From positions 1-8,601 of the forward strand of contig JAADIC010000268.1 of the NCBI GenBank assembly GCA_013151535.1: 8,601 nucleotides of DNA, given 5' to 3'. The translations under genes and the position numbers were made by a program. Numbering within the stretch: the stretch's first letter is position 1; every line of letters begins with the position of its first letter. The stretch comes from Alphaproteobacteria bacterium. Its GTDB lineage: Bacteria; Pseudomonadota; Alphaproteobacteria; Rhodobacterales; Rhodobacteraceae. Of the stretch, positions 5,771 through 8,601 are shown piece after piece. The notes below the pieces were generated by a model. That model had not been told where the DNA came from, did no database searches, and saw only the letters and a program-made list of their open reading frames with translations.

Positions 5771-5797
5771 TAGGGGGTAAAAACCCGGGCAGGACCA

Positions 5798-8215
5798 ATG
5801 GCTGACAAGATACAAAATATTGAAGAGTATGGCGCTGATTCCATCAAGGTTCTCAAGGGGTTGGAGGCTGTGCGCAAGCGCCCCGGTATGTATATCGGCG
5901 ACACTGACGATGGCTCGGGCCTGCACCACATGGTTTACGAGGTGGTGGATAACGGCATTGACGAGGCTTTGGCCGGTCATTGTGACACGGTGACAGTGAT
6001 TATCCACGCCGACAGCTCGATTTCCGTCAGTGACAACGGGCGCGGCATTCCTGTGGGCATCCACGAGGAAGAGGGCGTTTCTGCGGCTGAAGTTATCATG
6101 ACCCAGCTTCACGCGGGCGGTAAATTCGATAGCAATTCCTATAAGGTTTCCGGTGGCTTGCACGGGGTTGGTGTGTCGGTTGTCAACGCCCTGTCCGAAT
6201 GGCTGGAGTTGCGCATCTGGCGTGACGGTAAGGAACATGTGGCGCGGTTTGAGCATGGCGAAACCGTTGAACACTTGAAGGTTGTGGGTGATGCCAATGG
6301 CCGCAAAGGTACCGAGGTGCGGTTTCTGGCCTCGCTTGATACGTTTTCCGATCTGGAATACAGCTTCAAAACGCTGGAGCACCGTCTGCGTGAACTGGCG
6401 TTTCTGAATTCCGGTGTGCGCATAAAAATCACCGATCTGCGCCCGGCTGAAAAGCTGGAAAGTGAAATGATGTATGACGGTGGCGTCAAGGAATTTGTGC
6501 GCCATCTGGACCGCTCCAAAATCGCGATGCTGGACGAACCTATTTTCATCACCGGCACCCGCGATGATATCGAGGTCGAGGTCGCCATGTGGTGGAACGA
6601 CAGCTATCACGAAAACGTCCTGCCGTTCACCAACAACATTCCTCAACGCGACGGCGGTGCGCATCTGGCGGGGTTTCGTGGCGCGTTGACGCGCACGATC
6701 AATTCCTATGCGGCCTCCTCGGGCATCGCCAAACGGGAAAAGGTTAATTTTACCGGCGATGACGCGCGTGAGGGGCTGACCTGTGTGTTGTCGATCAAGG
6801 TGCCTGATCCGAAATTCTCCAGCCAGACCAAGGACAAGCTGGTTTCCTCCGAAGTGCGGCCAGCGGTTGAAGGGCTGGTTAACGAAAAGCTGTCGGAATG
6901 GTTTGAGGAGCATCCGACCGAGGCCAAAATCATCGTCGGCAAGATTGTCGAGGCGGCGGTGGCGCGTGAGGCGGCGCGTAAAGCGCGCGATCTGACCCGG
7001 CGCAAAACCGCGATGGATATTGCCAGCCTGCCCGGGAAACTGGCGGATTGTCAGGAGAAAGATCCGGCCCTGTCGGAAATCTTTATCGTGGAAGGGGACA
7101 GCGCTGGCGGCTCGGCCAAGCAAGGCCGCTCGCGCCGCGACCAGGCGGTGCTGCCGCTGCGCGGGAAAATCCTGAATGTGGAGCGGGCGCGGTTTGACCG
7201 GATGTTGTCGAGCGAGACCATCGGCACCCTGATTACAGCGCTGGGAACCGGCATCGGGCGGGATGAATTCAACATCGCGAAACTGCGCTATCACAAGGTC
7301 ATCATCATGACCGATGCCGATGTGGACGGTGCCCATATCCGCACGCTGTTGCTGACCTTTTTCTTTCGTCAAATGCCGGAATTGATCGAAGGTGGCTATC
7401 TTTATATTGCTGAACCACCCCTGTTCAAAGCCTCGCGCGGGCGCTCAGAAGTCTATCTGAAAGACCAGCAGGCACTGGAAGATTACCTTATAGAACAAGG
7501 GCTTGAGGGGGCTATTCTGCGGCTGACCAATGGTGAGGAAATCGCTGGTGCGGACCTTGCGCGGGTGATTGATGGGACGCGGCAGTTCCGTCGTGTGCTG
7601 GATGGGTTTCCGACCCATTATCCGCGCCATATCGTTGAACAGGCGGCCCTTGCCGGGGCATTTGATACCGGGCGGGTGGATGATGATTTGCAGAAAGTTG
7701 CCGATCAGGTTGCGGCGCGGCTGGATCAGGTTGCGGTGGAATATGAACAGGGCTGGACTGGGCGGATCACCCAGGATCATGGTATCCGCCTTAGTCGCGT
7801 TCTGCGCGGGGTCGAAGAAATTCGCAAACTTGACGGCGCGGTTCTGCGCTCGGGCGAGGCGCGCCGCTTGTCGCAGGTGTCGATGGATACGCGCGAAGTG
7901 TTTGAAAAACCTTCGGAATTTATCCGCAAGGAAAAGGCGCGGACAATTCACGGGCCGATGGATTTGCTGAATACGATCCTGTCGGAGGGTGAAAAAGGCC
8001 AGTCGTTGCAGCGCTATAAGGGCCTCGGTGAAATGAACCCGGAGCAGTTGTGGGAAACCACGCTCGACCCCGAAGCGCGCACCCTTTTGCAAGTCAAGAT
8101 CGAGGATATGGCCGAGGCGGATAATCTGTTTACCAAACTGATGGGCGATGTGGTCGAACCACGGCGCGAGTTCATTCAGGAAAATGCGCTGAGTGTCGAG
8201 AATCTGGATTTTTAG
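5798..8215 (+). CDS. gyrB: DNA gyrase subunit B
   Basis: A complete 805-residue GyrB. The GHKL ATPase domain (about 1-225) shows EVVDNGIDEA (48-57; Glu48 is the expected catalytic base), DNGRGIP (79-85) and GGLHGVGVSVVNALSE (119-134). The transducer domain (about 235-400) contains the QTK loop at 343-345. The TOPRIM domain has EGDSAGGSAKQGR (432-444) and DADVD (506-510), giving the metal-binding Glu432, Asp506 and Asp508. Residues of roughly 550-715 are the insert found in Gram-negative GyrB, and the tail has RYKGLGEMNPEQLW (739-752). With GyrA it introduces negative supercoils using ATP. Arg142 aligns with the E. coli arginine (136) that contacts aminocoumarins, and Asp434 with E. coli Asp426; Arg455 stands where E. 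coli has Lys447. The ATG at 5798 starts the conserved N-terminus; AGGA is only three bases upstream. No intrinsic terminator is evident downstream. Confidence 0.99.
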   Translation: MADKIQNIEEYGADSIKVLKGLEAVRKRPGMYIGDTDDGSGLHHMVYEVVDNGIDEALAGHCDTVTVIIHADSSISVSDNGRGIPVGIHEEEGVSAAEVIMTQLHAGGKFDSNSYKVSGGLHGVGVSVVNALSEWLELRIWRDGKEHVARFEHGETVEHLKVVGDANGRKGTEVRFLASLDTFSDLEYSFKTLEHRLRELAFLNSGVRIKITDLRPAEKLESEMMYDGGVKEFVRHLDRSKIAMLDEPIFITGTRDDIEVEVAMWWNDSYHENVLPFTNNIPQRDGGAHLAGFRGALTRTINSYAASSGIAKREKVNFTGDDAREGLTCVLSIKVPDPKFSSQTKDKLVSSEVRPAVEGLVNEKLSEWFEEHPTEAKIIVGKIVEAAVAREAARKARDLTRRKTAMDIASLPGKLADCQEKDPALSEIFIVEGDSAGGSAKQGRSRRDQAVLPLRGKILNVERARFDRMLSSETIGTLITALGTGIGRDEFNIAKLRYHKVIIMTDADVDGAHIRTLLLTFFFRQMPELIEGGYLYIAEPPLFKASRGRSEVYLKDQQALEDYLIEQGLEGAILRLTNGEEIAGADLARVIDGTRQFRRVLDGFPTHYPRHIVEQAALAGAFDTGRVDDDLQKVADQVAARLDQVAVEYEQGWTGRITQDHGIRLSRVLRGVEEIRKLDGAVLRSGEARRLSQVSMDTREVFEKPSEFIRKEKARTIHGPMDLLNTILSEGEKGQSLQRYKGLGEMNPEQLWETTLDPEARTLLQVKIEDMAEADNLFTKLMGDVVEPRREFIQENALSVENLDF

Positions 8216-8226
8216 CGGCTAGCGCG

Positions 8227-8270
8227 ATGCACAAGGCGTACACAATCCGTACACAACCTGTACATACGAT
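8227..8270. repeat. Short array of 11-bp tandem units
   Basis: Four contiguous 11-bp units can be read: ATGCACAAGGC, GTACACAATCC, GTACACAACCT and GTACATACGAT (8227-8237, 8238-8248, 8249-8259, 8260-8270). The central two agree at 9 of 11 positions; the first and last are degenerate. The shared core is GTACACAA, or TTGTGTAC on the other strand. The period is close to one DNA helical turn, so the cores would face the same side of the helix. The array lies 11 bp after the gyrB stop, between convergent genes. I do not recognise a known binding protein for it. Confidence 0.6.
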
Positions 8271-8288
8271 TATGCGTCAGTGTAGTGT

Positions 8289-8322
8289 CGGAGCCTCCGG
8301 CGGGAGTATTGTCTGGAACAAT
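8289..8322. repeat. CCTCCGGCGGG intergenic element between convergent genes
   Basis: GCCTCCGGCGGGAGTATT (8293-8310) resembles a short GC-rich element that I recall from many intergenic ends in Rhodobacterales; I cannot verify this here. It contains competing small stems: CGGA (8289-8292) with TCCG (8296-8299), and CTCC (8295-8298) with GGAG (8303-8306) around GGCG. An adjacent inverted repeat, ATTGT (8308-8312) with ACAAT (8318-8322), lies just before the hydrolase stop codon. It may serve as a transcript end or message-stabilising element for gyrB and/or the minus-strand gene. No long T-run follows on either strand. Confidence 0.4.
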
Positions 8323-8328
8323 GAAAGA

Positions 8329-8601
8329 TTAACGGCGGATAAACCTGTCTAACAAGTCGACAATGACGGGGGCCAGCAGCGGGGTGATGACGTGGCCCAT
8401 GCCGTCGATGATCTCAAGCTTTGCATTCGGGATCAAAGCGGCGATTTTGCGGCCTGCGTCGGGCGGGATCAGGGTATCAACCGCGCCGTGGATGACGAGG
8501 CAGGGCAGGTCGACGGTTTTCAGCATTTCACGCCGATCGGCTGAGGCCATGGTGGCCAGAGTCTGGCGATTGACGCCTGTGGCATCGGCACCGCGATCCC
8601 A
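8329..8601 (-). CDS. Alpha/beta-fold hydrolase, C-terminal part (5' end beyond window edge)
   Basis: On the minus strand the frame is open from the right edge to the TAA at 8329-8331, giving 90 C-terminal residues that begin WDRGADATGVNRQ. The ATG at 8550 is probably internal, since the sequence before it (GVNRQTLATMASADRRE) already reads like the family. The fragment shows LPCLVIHGAVDTLIPP, whose aspartate (visible residue 42) is the expected acid of the catalytic triad, followed by AGRKIAALIPNAKLEIIDGMGH, whose final histidine (visible residue 70) is the expected catalytic base. The nucleophile serine would lie beyond the window. Proteins of this type include esterases, lactonases and haloperoxidase-like enzymes; the substrate cannot be inferred. 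The gene converges on gyrB with 113 bp between stops and is unlikely to share function with it. Confidence 0.88.
   Translation of the reverse strand, partial: WDRGADATGVNRQTLATMASADRREMLKTVDLPCLVIHGAVDTLIPPDAGRKIAALIPNAKLEIIDGMGHVITPLLAPVIVDLLDRFIRR

Noticed and set aside
5941..5953. GGTGGATAAC, one mismatch from a DnaA box (TGTGGATAA)
   Set aside because: It encodes the conserved VVDN motif of the GyrB ATPase site, so the sequence is explained by coding; it is isolated and not part of a cluster.
5600..7372. Long open frame of 590 codons on the minus strand, opposite gyrB
   Set aside because: It is the antisense shadow of gyrB: gyrB has full family motifs, and the minus-strand translation is rich in His, Gln and Arg with no recognisable domain and crosses the gyrB promoter region.
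8216..8340. Possible oriC or DnaA-box cluster in the TTGTGTAC repeats
   Set aside because: The repeat core does not match TTATNCACA well and no AT-rich stretch adjoins it. The nearby GGCGGATAA at 8334-8342 has two mismatches and overlaps the hydrolase end.
1..8601. Defence system, prophage, insertion sequence or CRISPR array
   Set aside because: No transposase, integrase, direct-repeat array with spacers, toxin-antitoxin pair or composition shift was seen; the gene set is core replication machinery plus ordinary neighbours.

Overview
This window reads as a chromosomal replication-initiation neighbourhood from an alphaproteobacterium, most likely of the Rhodobacterales (Roseobacter/Rhodobacter group). 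The protein sequences support this: the S20, DnaA, DnaN, RecF and GyrB reading frames all have alphaproteobacterial character, and GyrB has the long Gram-negative form of 805 residues. The DNA is moderately GC-rich, and base composition is even across the window. I see no sign of recent insertion, no tRNA or rRNA, no CRISPR array and no transposase.

Left part (1-989): the 3' end of a SulP-type anion transporter enters from the left edge and stops just after its last membrane segment, with no STAS domain. A 174-bp leader with two mutually exclusive hairpins precedes rpsT (ribosomal protein S20). rpsT is followed by a good intrinsic terminator and then a gene-free, hairpin-rich stretch of about 160 bp ending at a candidate promoter.

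Central part (990-5689): all genes are on the + strand. A single-domain rhodanese-like sulfurtransferase lies 18 bp ahead of dnaA (replication initiator). A 149-bp gap with a hairpin and a candidate promoter leads to dnaN (sliding clamp). dnaN, recF (gap repair, TTG start) and a small gene for a predicted exported two-cysteine protein of unknown function are packed with gaps of 4 and 2 bp and are probably one operon.

Right part (5690-8601): a 108-bp gap with a strong-looking promoter leads to gyrB (gyrase subunit B), which is complete. gyrB converges with a minus-strand alpha/beta hydrolase that is cut by the right edge. The 113 bp between them hold a short array of 11-bp tandem units and a separate CCTCCGGCGGG element, the most unusual non-coding structure here.

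Together the core genes initiate replication (DnaA), keep polymerase on DNA (DnaN), repair stalled forks and gaps (RecF) and remove positive supercoils (GyrB). I found no cluster of good DnaA boxes, so oriC itself does not seem to be in this window. Most of the window is well-understood housekeeping sequence; the points worth a second look are mainly the small accessory genes and the intergenic structures.
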